From Asanoa sp. WMMD1127 (GTDB taxonomy: Bacteria > Actinomycetota > Actinomycetes > Mycobacteriales > Micromonosporaceae), in contig NZ_JARUBP010000001.1 of assembly GCF_029626225.1 (NCBI RefSeq), positions 1,426,001 to 1,490,000 of the forward strand: a stretch of 64,000 nt of DNA, given 5' to 3'. This document shows positions 49,230 through 58,352 of the stretch, in pieces. The stretch's first letter is position 1. The number at the start of each line of letters is the position of its first letter. Below the pieces are notes generated by a model. The model saw only the letters and a program-made list of their open reading frames with translations, had not been told where the DNA came from and searched no databases. Position numbers and translations under genes: made by a program.

Positions 49230-50582
49230 ATGAACGCTTCAGCGCGGGCGGCCGTCGCGATCTGCGGGGCGGTTGCCTTAATTGCCGGGTTCGCGGCGCC
49301 AGCCAGCGCCGCGGTGACCCCGACGCCCGTCCATGACGAGCAGATCACTTATCAGGGCTGGTCGACCTACCGCGACTGGCGCACCGGCACACACCAGGGC
49401 ACGGTGGCGTTGCCGGGCATTCCGGGCGTTCCCGGCCTGCAGGGCGGAGTGACCATTCTCCGTCCACAGGGGACGACCGACTACACGGACCCGCATACCG
49501 GCACGACGCGCAGTTGGAACTACGCCACCTGGACCTCGCCGAAGCGCGACGTCGGGTTCGACGCGAGCGAGCTGATCGCCTCCTGGAACGCCGAGACCCC
49601 GCGCGGCACCTGGATCCAGGTCGAGATGCAGGGCACCTACAACACCGGGAACCTGACCCCGTGGTACGTGATGGGCCGCTGGGCCTCCGGCGACGAGGAC
49701 ATCAAGCGCACCTCGGTGAACCGCCAGGGTGACCCGTACTCGACGATCTGGACCGACACGTTCTCGATCGACGACGTGGCCAACGGCGTGATGCTGCGGT
49801 CCTACCAGCTCCGGCTCACCCTCTATCGCGCGCCGGGCCAGCTCGCCGCGCCGCGGGTCTGGGCGCTGGGCGCGATGTCGTCCTACGTGCCCGACCGCTT
49901 CACCGTCGAGCCGAGCGCCGGGCACATCGCCTGGGGCAAGGAGCTCGCGGTGCCGCGTTATTCGCAGAACATCCACGAGGGCCACTACCCGGAGTACGAC
50001 GGCGGTGGCGAAGCCTGGTGCTCGCCGACCTCGACCGAGATGGTGATCGAGTACTGGGGTCGCAAGCCGTCGGCCGAGGACACCGCGTGGGTCGACCCGA
50101 CCTACCCGGACCCGTCGGTCAACCACGCGGCCCGGATGACCTACGACTACACCTACGACGGCGCCGGCAACTGGCCGTTCAACACGGCGTACGCGGCCTC
50201 GTACCCCGGGCTCGAAGCCAAGGTCACCCGCCTGCACTCGCTGGACGAGGCCGAGCGGTTCATCGCGGCCGGCATCCCGATCGTCACGTCGCAGTCGTTC
50301 CTGGCCAGCGAGCTGGATGGGGCCAACTACGGCACCTCCGGGCACCTGTTCGTGATCGTCGGCTTCACCAAGGACGGCGACGTCATCGTCAACGACCCGG
50401 CCAGCTCGTCCAACGACGTGGTCCGCAACGTCTACAAGCGCAGCCAGTTCGAGCAGATCTGGCTCCGCACCAAACGGATCAACGCGTCCGGCGGCACCTC
50501 GGGCGGCACGGGCGGCATCGCGTACCTGATCAAGCCGTGGTGGAAGCCCTGGCCGAAGGTGCCGGGCTCGACCAACTGGTAG
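49230..50582 (+). CDS. Secreted C39-family-like peptidase
   Basis: A 450-residue exported protein. The signal peptide ends near APASA; residues 30-235 are a beta-rich domain without a recognised family, and the C-terminal part is a papain-like C39 domain. Cys264 in EAWCSPTSTEMVIEYW, His372 in GTSGHLFVIVGFTKDG and an Asn/Asp pair in VIVNDPAS form the expected catalytic set. Unlike bacteriocin-transporter C39 domains it is not fused to an ABC exporter. ATG 49230 was chosen over GTG 49221, with no clear ribosome site for either. Confidence 0.78.
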   Translation: MNASARAAVAICGAVALIAGFAAPASAAVTPTPVHDEQITYQGWSTYRDWRTGTHQGTVALPGIPGVPGLQGGVTILRPQGTTDYTDPHTGTTRSWNYATWTSPKRDVGFDASELIASWNAETPRGTWIQVEMQGTYNTGNLTPWYVMGRWASGDEDIKRTSVNRQGDPYSTIWTDTFSIDDVANGVMLRSYQLRLTLYRAPGQLAAPRVWALGAMSSYVPDRFTVEPSAGHIAWGKELAVPRYSQNIHEGHYPEYDGGGEAWCSPTSTEMVIEYWGRKPSAEDTAWVDPTYPDPSVNHAARMTYDYTYDGAGNWPFNTAYAASYPGLEAKVTRLHSLDEAERFIAAGIPIVTSQSFLASELDGANYGTSGHLFVIVGFTKDGDVIVNDPASSSNDVVRNVYKRSQFEQIWLRTKRINASGGTSGGTGGIAYLIKPWWKPWPKVPGSTNW

Positions 50583-50852
50583 TCAGCTCACGCTGGCCGG
50601 CGGCTGCTCCTCGTCGCCGGCCAGCGCGGAGCGCAGCTTGGCCTTGTCCTCACGGCGTCGGTCGACGCGGTCGGCCAGCTGCTGCGCCATCTGGTCGCGC
50701 CAGGTGCGCAGGAAGAAGAAGGACACCGCGGCCGAGAAGGCCAGGGCCAGGATCAGCTTGAGGAACAGGCCGATCGGCACCGGGAGCAGCGCGGCGAAGA
50801 CGAGCGCGAACAGGCCGAACCGGGCCAGCGTGTATTTGACGGCGGGGCTCAC
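50583..50852 (-). CDS. DUF4229 small membrane protein
   Basis: An 89-residue protein with two predicted membrane helices (about residues 5-45) and a charged, Arg/Lys/Glu-rich tail. The pattern VKYTLARFGLFALVFAALLP matches DUF4229 proteins. GTG 50852 overlaps the mqnE stop as GTGA, so it is co-translated with mqnE. This family often sits next to mqnE in actinobacteria; its role is unknown. Confidence 0.82.
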   Translation of the reverse strand: MSPAVKYTLARFGLFALVFAALLPVPIGLFLKLILALAFSAAVSFFFLRTWRDQMAQQLADRVDRRREDKAKLRSALAGDEEQPPASVS

Positions 50853-52018
50853 GACATCACGTCCTGCGGGTCGGCGCGGCGCTCGGCCAGCGACGGCGGG
50901 CCGTCGTACTCGTGGACGACGTTGTAGCGGGTGTCGCGCTCCACCGGGCGGAAGCCCGCGTCCCAGATGAGGTGGAGCAGGTCCTCGCGGTGCATCGTGT
51001 TGGGCGTGCCGTAGGAGTCGGCGTCGTGCGTGATCTTGTATTCGACCACCGAGCCGTCGAGGTCGTCGACGCCGAAGTTGAGCGAGAGCTGGGCGACCGA
51101 CAGGCCGTGCATGACCCAGAAGCACTTCACGTGCGGCACGTTGTCGAACATCAGCCGGGACACCGCGAACGTCTTGAGCGACTCGGCCGGCGACGCCATC
51201 GTCGTGCGCGCCTGCAGCTTGTTGCGGACCTTGCCGTCCTTGGAGTCGACGAAGTCGTGCTGGTAGCGCAGCGGGATGAAGACCGCGAAACCACCGGTCT
51301 CGTCCTGCAGCTCACGCAGGCGCATGACGTGGTCCACGCGGTGGCGGGGCTCCTCGATGTGCCCGTACAGCATGGTGGCCGGGGTCTTCATGCCCTTGGT
51401 GTGGGCCAGCTTGTGGATGCGCGACCAGTCCTCCCAGTGGGTGTCGTGGTCGACGATGTGCTGGCGGACCTCCCAGTCGAAGATCTCGGCGCCGCCGCCG
51501 GTCAGGGACTCGAGGCCGGCGTCCATCAGCTCGTCGAGGATCGCGTCGGCCGGCAGCCCGCTGATCTTCTCGAACCACTGCACCTCGGTCGCGGTGAAGC
51601 ACTTGAGGTTGACGTTGGGCAGCGCCGCCTTGAGCTCGCGCAGCACCTTGGGGTAGTAGCGCCACGGCAGCGTCGGGTGCAGCCCGTTGACGATGTGCAG
51701 CTCCGTGAGCTGCTCGCTCTCCATCTCCTTGGCCTTGCGGACGGCCTCGTCGATGCGCATCGTGTAGGCGTCTTTTTCGCCCGGCTTGCGCTGGAACGAG
51801 CAGTAGGCGCAGCTGGCCGAGCAGACGTTGGTCAGGTTGAGGTGCCGGTTGATGTTGAACATCACCCGGTCGCCGTTGAGCTCCGTGCGCTTGTGATGGG
51901 CCAGCCGGCCGAGCCAGGCCAGATCGTCGCACTCGTAGAGGTCGACACCGTCCTGCCGGGAAAGTCGGATACCGGCGTAGACCTTTTCCTCGAGCTCGTG
52001 CTTACGTGCCTCGTCCAT
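50849..52018 (-). CDS. mqnE: Aminodeoxyfutalosine synthase (radical SAM)
   Basis: A 389-residue radical-SAM enzyme of the futalosine route that joins the MqnA product with the SAM-derived adenosyl group. The cluster motif CSASCAYC near residue 68 is preceded by the MqnE-specific NINRHLNLTNV. TELHIVNGLHPTLPWRYY and TGGGAEIFDWEVRQHI follow. The ATG is 4 codons before the first helix. The short DUF4229 gene follows it. Confidence 0.93.
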   Translation of the reverse strand: MDEARKHELEEKVYAGIRLSRQDGVDLYECDDLAWLGRLAHHKRTELNGDRVMFNINRHLNLTNVCSASCAYCSFQRKPGEKDAYTMRIDEAVRKAKEMESEQLTELHIVNGLHPTLPWRYYPKVLRELKAALPNVNLKCFTATEVQWFEKISGLPADAILDELMDAGLESLTGGGAEIFDWEVRQHIVDHDTHWEDWSRIHKLAHTKGMKTPATMLYGHIEEPRHRVDHVMRLRELQDETGGFAVFIPLRYQHDFVDSKDGKVRNKLQARTTMASPAESLKTFAVSRLMFDNVPHVKCFWVMHGLSVAQLSLNFGVDDLDGSVVEYKITHDADSYGTPNTMHREDLLHLIWDAGFRPVERDTRYNVVHEYDGPPSLAERRADPQDVMS

Positions 52019-52237
52019 GCAGGCGAGCGTACGTCCCACCGGGTGATGATCACTCCTCGGCCACTGCCGTTCATCCGTTCTCAGCATCTCGTTACCGCTG
52101 CTGCCATCGACAGTCGCCACAGTTTTGCGGTAGTAACGAGTGTGACGCGATACACCAGAGGGTCGCTCACATCGCAGGGGATGCGTAATGTGCGCCGTCG
52201 GTGATCGGTCGTCACAACGCGACAACCGGGGAGGATC

Positions 52238-53797
52238 ATGACGAGCCGGCAGCCCAAGCGTCCGGACGGCCCGCACTCGATGCGGGTGCTGAGACCGGTG
52301 GCCTGGGCCGCGTTGCTCACGGCGACCGCAGCCGCGGCGGCCGGCTTCGGCACGCCCGCGTTCGCCCTGCCCCGGGCCGATCCGCCACTGCCCAACACGG
52401 TGCCCGACTCCGGGTCGCGGCCCACGCCGATCGGCGGCATCCAGCTGCCCGGCCAGGCGCCCGTCACGAGCGTGCCGCAGGCCCCGCTGCCGTCGGCGAG
52501 CGGTCCGCTGGCCGCCCGGATCAACTCCAGCGCGATCGAGGTCGCCGCGCTCGGCGAGCAGGTGCTCCAGCTCCAGCAGCAACGCGACCAGGCCGAGAAC
52601 GACCTGACGCTGGCCGACGCCAACCTGCGCCAGATGCGCGACCAGCTGCTCGCCGCGCAGCGCAACGCCGACAGCGCGGCCGGCGACGCGCTCAAGGCCG
52701 CCGCCGCACTCCCGCCGGGCGCCTACGACCGCGAGATGCAGGATCTCGACGCCCTGCAGCGGCTGCTGACCGGGCAGTCCGCCGGCCCCCACCCGGAGAT
52801 CGCCGGTGACGAGGTCGAGCGGGCCCGGCAGGCCGAGCAGAACGCGGCCGCCTACTACGCGGCGATGCAGACCAAGCACAAGGCGTTGATCGACCAGGTC
52901 GGCGCGCTCGAGAAGAGCCGCAAGACCAAGGAAGACGCGCTGCGTACGCTCCGCGCCGACAACATCGAGGCGGTCGAGGCCTACGAGCGCGACCAGGAGC
53001 GCCGCGAGCAGAGCCTGGGCGCCCGTTATGTCTCGAGCGAGAGCGTCGCCGGGATGCGCGCCAACGACAAGGCGATGGTCGCGGTGCGCTACGCGCTCGC
53101 CCAGCTCGGCGACCCCTACGTGTGGGCGGCCGAGGGTCCCAACTCGTTCGACTGCTCCGGGCTGATGTGGGCGGCCTACCGGTCGGCCGGCTACCGCCAG
53201 CTGCCGCGGGTGGCCCGTGACCAGTACTACTACACCCGCGGCCAGAGCGTTTCCCAGTCCGCGTTGCTCCCCGGCGACCTGATCTTCTTCGCGTCCGGGT
53301 CGAGCTGGCAGTCCGTCCACCACGTCGGCATGTACATCGGCGGCGGCAAGATGGTGCACGCCCCGACCACCGGCGACGTGGTCAAGGTGTCCACGGTCTG
53401 GTGGTCCCGCTTCTACGCCGCGACCCGGGTGTTCCCGGCCCAGGGCGCCCCGGCGACGCCGTCCGCCCCGCCGACCACCAAGCCCCCGAAGCCGCCGGCG
53501 ACGACCAAGCCGCCGAAGCCGGGTGGTGGCACGAAGCCGCCGGCCACGCCGCCGACGCCGCCCACGGAGCCCACCAAGCCGCCGACGGGAGAGCCGACCA
53601 CGCCACCGCCGACCGAGCAGCCGACGGCGACGCCGAACGAGCCGGAGGAGCCGACCGACCCGCCGGCCCAGGAAGAGCCGACCGACCCGCCGGCCGAGGA
53701 GGAGGAGCCGACGACGCCACCGGCCGCGCCGGCGACCACCAACGAGGCGACGCCGACGGATTCGGCCGCCACGCCAACGGGCACGTCAGGCAGCTGA
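52238..53797 (+). CDS. Secreted NlpC/P60 peptidoglycan hydrolase with Pro-rich tail
   Basis: A 519-residue protein with an export signal (hydrophobic core near residues 20-42). A coiled-coil region covers about 95-275, with many Gln/Arg/Glu heptads. An NlpC/P60 domain follows with Cys306 in SFDCSGLMWAAY and a histidine in SVHHVGMYIG. The last roughly 120 residues are Pro/Thr/Glu-rich (repeated TKPP, EEPTDPP) and may span or bind the wall. GGGGAGG lies 4 nt upstream of the ATG. The architecture resembles RipA-type cell-separation hydrolases. No c-di-AMP riboswitch was recognised in the leader. Confidence 0.87.
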   Translation: MTSRQPKRPDGPHSMRVLRPVAWAALLTATAAAAAGFGTPAFALPRADPPLPNTVPDSGSRPTPIGGIQLPGQAPVTSVPQAPLPSASGPLAARINSSAIEVAALGEQVLQLQQQRDQAENDLTLADANLRQMRDQLLAAQRNADSAAGDALKAAAALPPGAYDREMQDLDALQRLLTGQSAGPHPEIAGDEVERARQAEQNAAAYYAAMQTKHKALIDQVGALEKSRKTKEDALRTLRADNIEAVEAYERDQERREQSLGARYVSSESVAGMRANDKAMVAVRYALAQLGDPYVWAAEGPNSFDCSGLMWAAYRSAGYRQLPRVARDQYYYTRGQSVSQSALLPGDLIFFASGSSWQSVHHVGMYIGGGKMVHAPTTGDVVKVSTVWWSRFYAATRVFPAQGAPATPSAPPTTKPPKPPATTKPPKPGGGTKPPATPPTPPTEPTKPPTGEPTTPPPTEQPTATPNEPEEPTDPPAQEEPTDPPAEEEEPTTPPAAPATTNEATPTDSAATPTGTSGS

Positions 53798-53902
53798 CGC
53801 CGCTTCCCGACATACCGGGGTGTGGGGTTGTGCCACGATGTGACATTGGCACGCCGCGCCGGGCGAGCACGCGCGCGCCCGGCGGTGGGCAGGGAGGCAG
53901 CG

Positions 53903-56173
53903 ATGGACGACAAGCCGCAGCGGTCCGACGACGCGCGACCCGACCCTGTGGTCGGCGAGTCGCCGCCGCCCGGAAACCTGGCCGCCGAGCTACCGCCGAT
54001 GCCGCCACCGCCACCGGTGGGCACGGCGTTGCCCGAGCCAGCGGCTGAGGACCTGCCCGAGGCGTACGAGCCGCCCCCGCCACCCGCGGGTGACGGTGCC
54101 CTGTGGCCGGGTTCGCCGGGTTGGTCGCAGCCGACGCCGGCAGCCGAGATCTCGCACCTGCCGGCGGCGCCGGCGCCCATGACGCCGACGTCGGCGGTGG
54201 GCCGGGCCACGGTGCGGACCAGCGCCGTGCCCGACGCCGACCACGTCGCGGCGCCGGCGGTGCCTGAGACCTACCGGGCCGGGGAGAGCGCGGCGCCGCC
54301 TGCCCCGACACCGCCTGCCGCGGATGCGGGCTCGCCGGTGCCGATCGTTCCCGCGAAGGGGCCGGTGCCGCCGCTCGACCGGCGGGTGCCCAAGGTGCCG
54401 GTCGCCGAGGAGTCGCCGTGGTCCGGTTTCGCGGTGCCGTTCCACAAGCAGCAGCAGGACGCCGGATACGTGCGGCCCGAGCCGGCTGAGGCTTCGGGCG
54501 CTGATGCTCCGGCGTCGCCGCCCGCGGGCTATTCGCTGCCGGGTGTCGGCCCGGTAGCGGGCGAAGGCGAGGCGCCGGTGGCGTCCGCGATCCCGGCGCA
54601 GCGGTCCGGGTGGACGGCCAGCACGCCCGCGTCGGGGGCGCCGCTGGCTCAATCTTCCGAGGTCGAGCCGGCCGCGGGCGAGGGTCTTCCGCGGCGGGCC
54701 TCGGCGGCCGCCGAGCCCGAGCCGGCCGGCGAGGCCGGTGCGGTCGGGGTCGCGAAGGCGCGGGCGACCGTGCCGGGCGCCCGGCGGCCCTCGGCCGCCG
54801 AGATCGCCGTCGGGGTACCGGGGGTGAGCAGCGGAAGCGCCCGGGTCTACCGAGCAGGTGCGAATGACCTGGTCTCCGGACGCCGGGCGAGCGGGCCACG
54901 GCCGGCGACCGGCGGGTCCGGCGGCCCAGGCGGGACCGGCACCGACGACCGCGCATCGGAGCCCGATCCCGAGCCTGACCGACCAGCCACCGACGAACAG
55001 CGGTCCGACCGCCCCGGCCCGGTGGAGGCCGGTGTGGGCGAGGCCGAGCTGGGTCAACCTCGCCCTGGGCTGGGTGAACCCTCGCCCGGACCAGGACCCG
55101 GCGAGCCGACGCCAGGACCTGGCGAGCCCACGCCCGGACCCGGCGAGCCTCGACCTGGGCCGGGTGAGCCTGGACCGGGTGAGCCCCGGCCGGGCGAGCC
55201 CAAGCCGGGTGAGCCTCGACCGGGCGAGCCCGAGCCGGACCAGCCTGAGCCGAGCGAGCCGAAACCCAGTGAGCCGGAGCCCGAGCCCGGCGAGCCCGAT
55301 CCCGGCCGACCGACGCCGGGCCGCCGGCCGACTCCGCCCGCGGAGCCGAAGCCTGAGCCGCCGCTGCGCCCGGAGCCGCCGTTCCCGGGCCCCGAGCCCA
55401 CGCCGAGTCCGGGGCCCACACCGTTCCCGGCTCCGGAGCCGACGCCGTCGCCGTTCCCGCCGCCGAGCCCGGTGCCGGGTCGGCCGCCGACGCCTGGTCC
55501 CACGCCGCCGGGTCCGCCGCCGGTGCCGCCGTCGCCCGTGCCGCAGCCACCGCCGTCGCCGGTGCCGCCCGTGCCCGGACCGCAGCCGCCGGTCCCGCCG
55601 GGTCCGCCGGTGCCTCCGCCCGGACCACCGCCGGGGCCATCACCGGCCCCACCTTTCCCACCGCCACCGGCGGTCGCGACGGCACGCCCGACAGGAACGG
55701 CCAGCCCGCTCCCACCGCCCGGGGCGGCCATGGTCCCGCCGGCCGCCACGGCCGGCGCCTCGCCCGGGGCGGCCACGGTCCCGCCGCCCGCGGCACCAGC
55801 CGCGGAGCGGCCCGCGGTGCCGCCGGCGGCCGCCCTGCCGAGCTGGCCCGAGTCGATCAACCCGACGGCGCCGGGCTCGTCGCCGGCGGCGGCTGACTAC
55901 CACCGGTGGGCGCAGGGCCAGCGGACCGGCCGGCTCTACGGCCAGGGCGAGGAGCCCGCGCAGATGACCACCGCCTACCCGGCCGCCACCCTGGAGAACT
56001 CGGGGTCGCTGACCGGCCACATCCTGGCCCAGGGGCACACCGACTCGATGCCGGTGAAGCGGGGCTACGCCAAGGTCGGGCTGTTCCTGGCCGTCGGGCT
56101 CGGGGTGCTCGTCGGCATCGGCGTGCTCGTGGTGCTCTTCGTCAGCAACTCGATCACCGGCTTCCTGGACTGA
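53903..56173 (+). CDS. Large proline-rich protein with C-terminal membrane helix
   Basis: A 756-residue protein starting at ATG 53903 after GGGAGG. Almost the whole length is Pro/Ala/Gly/Glu-rich: residues 370-460 are short GEPxPGP- and GEPxP-type repeats, 460-600 are PxPP-rich, and the end has one predicted membrane helix (VGLFLAVGLGVLVGIGVLVV). No enzymatic domain is visible. It is probably membrane-tethered with a long flexible segment; its orientation is unknown. It lies 105 nt after the NlpC/P60 gene, on the same strand. Function unknown. Confidence 0.7.
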   Translation: MDDKPQRSDDARPDPVVGESPPPGNLAAELPPMPPPPPVGTALPEPAAEDLPEAYEPPPPPAGDGALWPGSPGWSQPTPAAEISHLPAAPAPMTPTSAVGRATVRTSAVPDADHVAAPAVPETYRAGESAAPPAPTPPAADAGSPVPIVPAKGPVPPLDRRVPKVPVAEESPWSGFAVPFHKQQQDAGYVRPEPAEASGADAPASPPAGYSLPGVGPVAGEGEAPVASAIPAQRSGWTASTPASGAPLAQSSEVEPAAGEGLPRRASAAAEPEPAGEAGAVGVAKARATVPGARRPSAAEIAVGVPGVSSGSARVYRAGANDLVSGRRASGPRPATGGSGGPGGTGTDDRASEPDPEPDRPATDEQRSDRPGPVEAGVGEAELGQPRPGLGEPSPGPGPGEPTPGPGEPTPGPGEPRPGPGEPGPGEPRPGEPKPGEPRPGEPEPDQPEPSEPKPSEPEPEPGEPDPGRPTPGRRPTPPAEPKPEPPLRPEPPFPGPEPTPSPGPTPFPAPEPTPSPFPPPSPVPGRPPTPGPTPPGPPPVPPSPVPQPPPSPVPPVPGPQPPVPPGPPVPPPGPPPGPSPAPPFPPPPAVATARPTGTASPLPPPGAAMVPPAATAGASPGAATVPPPAAPAAERPAVPPAAALPSWPESINPTAPGSSPAAADYHRWAQGQRTGRLYGQGEEPAQMTTAYPAATLENSGSLTGHILAQGHTDSMPVKRGYAKVGLFLAVGLGVLVGIGVLVVLFVSNSITGFLD

Positions 56174-56362
56174 GCCGAACGAGCTAACCCCGGCGCGTGA
56201 TGCCGCACACGGAAAACCTCCTCGATGCGACGCGAGGCGGCCACGCACCGTACACTCGTCAAGTTCATCGACCGGCGCGCTTCCGCGCCCCATGGGCGAT
56301 CTTGCTGAGCGTGCTACCCCGATTGAAGACGCGCGAGATGGCCCGTTTACGAGAGGCCCTAC

Positions 56363-57703
56363 TTGTCCGCGTTTGCTGATCCCAGCACGTTTCCGTCCAT
56401 TTTCGACAGCGCCACCGAGGCCGACGAGCAAGGTTTCGCCGCGCTCGGGCTGCCGCGCAAGCTCGTCCGGGCGCTCGCCCGCGAGGGCATCGTCACCCCG
56501 TTCGAGATCCAGAAGGCCACCGTCCCGGACGCGCTGGCCGGCCGTGACGTGCTCGGCCGCGGCCAGACCGGCTCCGGCAAGACGCTCGCCTTCGGCCTGC
56601 CCGTGCTCGCCCGCGTCGCCCGCGGTGAGCGGGCCCGGTCGCGCCACCCGAAGGCGCTGGTCCTGGTGCCCACCCGTGAGCTGGCCATGCAGGTCAACGA
56701 CGCGCTGCTGCCGCTCGGCAAGGCGCTCGGCGTGTTCCTCAAGACCGCCGTCGGCGGCGTCCCGTACGACCGGCAGATCGACGCCCTCGACCGCGGTGTC
56801 GAGATCATCGTGGCGACGCCGGGCCGGCTCGGCGACCTGATCGAGCGCGGTGTCTGCGTGCTCGACGACATCGAGGTCACGGTGCTCGACGAGGCCGACC
56901 AGATGGCCGACATGGGCTTCCTGCCCGAGGTCACCGAGCTGCTGGCCAAGACCCCGGCCGGCGCCCAGCGGCTGCTCTTCTCGGCGACGCTGGACAACGA
57001 CGTCGACTCGCTGGTCAACAAGTTCATGACCGACCCGGTCACGCACTCCACCGAGCCCGCCGTCGCCACCGTCACGACGATGGACCACCACCTGCTGCTG
57101 ATCCCGCCGCACGACAAGTTCCGCGTCGCCGCGTCGATCGCCGCCCGCGAGGGTCGCACGATGATGTTCGCGCGTACGCAGATGGGCGTCGACCGGCTCG
57201 TCGAGCAGCTCGCGGCGGTCGGCGTCCGCGCCGGCGGCCTGCACGGCGGCAAGACCCAGCGGGCCCGCACCCGTACGCTCGCGGAGTTCAAGGAAGGCCG
57301 GACCACCGTGCTGGTGGCCACCGACGTGGCGGCCCGCGGCATCCACGTCGACAACGTCTCGCTGGTCGTGCACATCGACCCGCCGCGCGACGCCAAGGAC
57401 TACCTGCACCGCGCGGGGCGCACGGCCCGGGCCGGCGAGTCCGGCTCGGTGGCCACGCTGGTGCTGCCCAAGCAGCGCCGCAGCACGCTGGCGATGCTCG
57501 GCAAGGCGGGCGTCGAGCCGGCCGAGACCCGGGTCCGCGCCGGCGACGCCGCCCTGGCCGAGCTGACCGGAGCGCGCGAGCCCAGCGGTGTGCCCGTCAA
57601 GCCCGACGAGCCGCGCCCGCCGCGCCGCCCGCACCGGCCCGGCGGTGGCTCTGGGGAGCATCGGCCCCGCGGCCCCCGCAGCGGCCCGCGCCGTACCCAC
57701 TAA
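56363..57703 (+). CDS. DEAD-box RNA helicase
   Basis: A 446-residue SF2 helicase. The motifs run in order: Q-motif (FEIQKATVPDALAGRD), Walker A GRGQTGSGKTLAFGLP, VPTRELAMQ, TPGRLGDLI, DEAD in VTVLDEADQMADMGF, SAT in LLFSATLDND, and HRAGRTARAGE. A basic Pro/Arg-rich tail (about 30 residues) may bind RNA. TTG 56363 has GAGAGG upstream and is the best start. It stands as a single gene, which fits a general RNA-remodelling or cold-shock-type helicase. Confidence 0.92.
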   Translation: MSAFADPSTFPSIFDSATEADEQGFAALGLPRKLVRALAREGIVTPFEIQKATVPDALAGRDVLGRGQTGSGKTLAFGLPVLARVARGERARSRHPKALVLVPTRELAMQVNDALLPLGKALGVFLKTAVGGVPYDRQIDALDRGVEIIVATPGRLGDLIERGVCVLDDIEVTVLDEADQMADMGFLPEVTELLAKTPAGAQRLLFSATLDNDVDSLVNKFMTDPVTHSTEPAVATVTTMDHHLLLIPPHDKFRVAASIAAREGRTMMFARTQMGVDRLVEQLAAVGVRAGGLHGGKTQRARTRTLAEFKEGRTTVLVATDVAARGIHVDNVSLVVHIDPPRDAKDYLHRAGRTARAGESGSVATLVLPKQRRSTLAMLGKAGVEPAETRVRAGDAALAELTGAREPSGVPVKPDEPRPPRRPHRPGGGSGEHRPRGPRSGPRRTH

Positions 57704-57731
57704 TGGACAGACCTTCGGTAACGTTGATCGC

Positions 57732-58352
57732 ATGGCGACGTTGCCGAAGGTTCTGTTGTGGACCCGCACCGACGTGCCCGGCGCCGAGACCGTCGTCTTC
57801 GACGATCGGCGCGGGCTGGTCGCCCGGGGCACCCAGCTGGCGGTCGACCCGATCCCCTACCAGGCCCGCTACGAGCTGGTCGTCGACGAGAACTGGCAGA
57901 CCTCGCGCCTCGACGTGAGCGTCGAGGGCGCCGGCTTCATGCGCACCGTCCGGATGCAGCGGGCCACCGGGCGCTGGCGGGCGACCACCGGCGAGCAGGG
58001 CGACCTCGACGCCGCGCTGGTCGCCGCGGGCCAGCGCCGGGTCGGCTTCCCCGGCATCGAAGACGCGTCCCGGCTCGAGCGGGCGCTCGACGTCGACCTC
58101 GGCGGCTCGCCGCTGACCAACACGCTCCCGATCCGCCGGCTCGGGCTGCTCAACGCCGCGGCGGACCGGCAGTTCACCGTGCTGACGGCGTGGGTGCTGC
58201 TGCCCAGCCTGGAGATCATCGCGGGCGAGCACGTCTACACGCGGGTGGGCGGCAACAAGATCCGCTACGAGAGCGACAACTTCCGCGCCGACATGACGGT
58301 CGACGACGCGGGCTTCGTGGTCGACTACCCGGGCCTCGCCAAGCGCGGCTAA
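57732..58352 (+). CDS. Putative glycolipid-binding domain protein
   Basis: A 206-residue soluble protein matching the general pattern of the PA1994-like putative glycolipid-binding family (beta-barrel, with [20 protein letters not shown] and [15 protein letters not shown]). No catalytic motif is visible, and the name comes from structural similarity, not proven activity. It starts at ATG 57732, 29 nt after the helicase stop. It converges with the Cds1-like gene (4-nt stop overlap). Confidence 0.65.
   Translation: MATLPKVLLWTRTDVPGAETVVFDDRRGLVARGTQLAVDPIPYQARYELVVDENWQTSRLDVSVEGAGFMRTVRMQRATGRWRATTGEQGDLDAALVAAGQRRVGFPGIEDASRLERALDVDLGGSPLTNTLPIRRLGLLNAAADRQFTVLTAWVLLPSLEIIAGEHVYTRVGGNKIRYESDNFRADMTVDDAGFVVDYPGLAKRG

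Noticed and set aside
52019-52237. Possible c-di-AMP (ydaO) riboswitch before the NlpC/P60 gene
   Set aside because: Such riboswitches often precede wall hydrolases in actinobacteria, but the conserved segments were not found in this leader.
55054-55860. Minus-strand Gly-rich frame of 268 codons
   Set aside because: It is the reverse complement of the Pro-rich repeats in the plus-strand protein and simply mirrors them.
53903-56173. Pro-rich repeat tract considered as a CRISPR or tandem DNA repeat
   Set aside because: The repetition is at the amino-acid level with variable codons and spacing; no regular repeat-spacer pattern exists.
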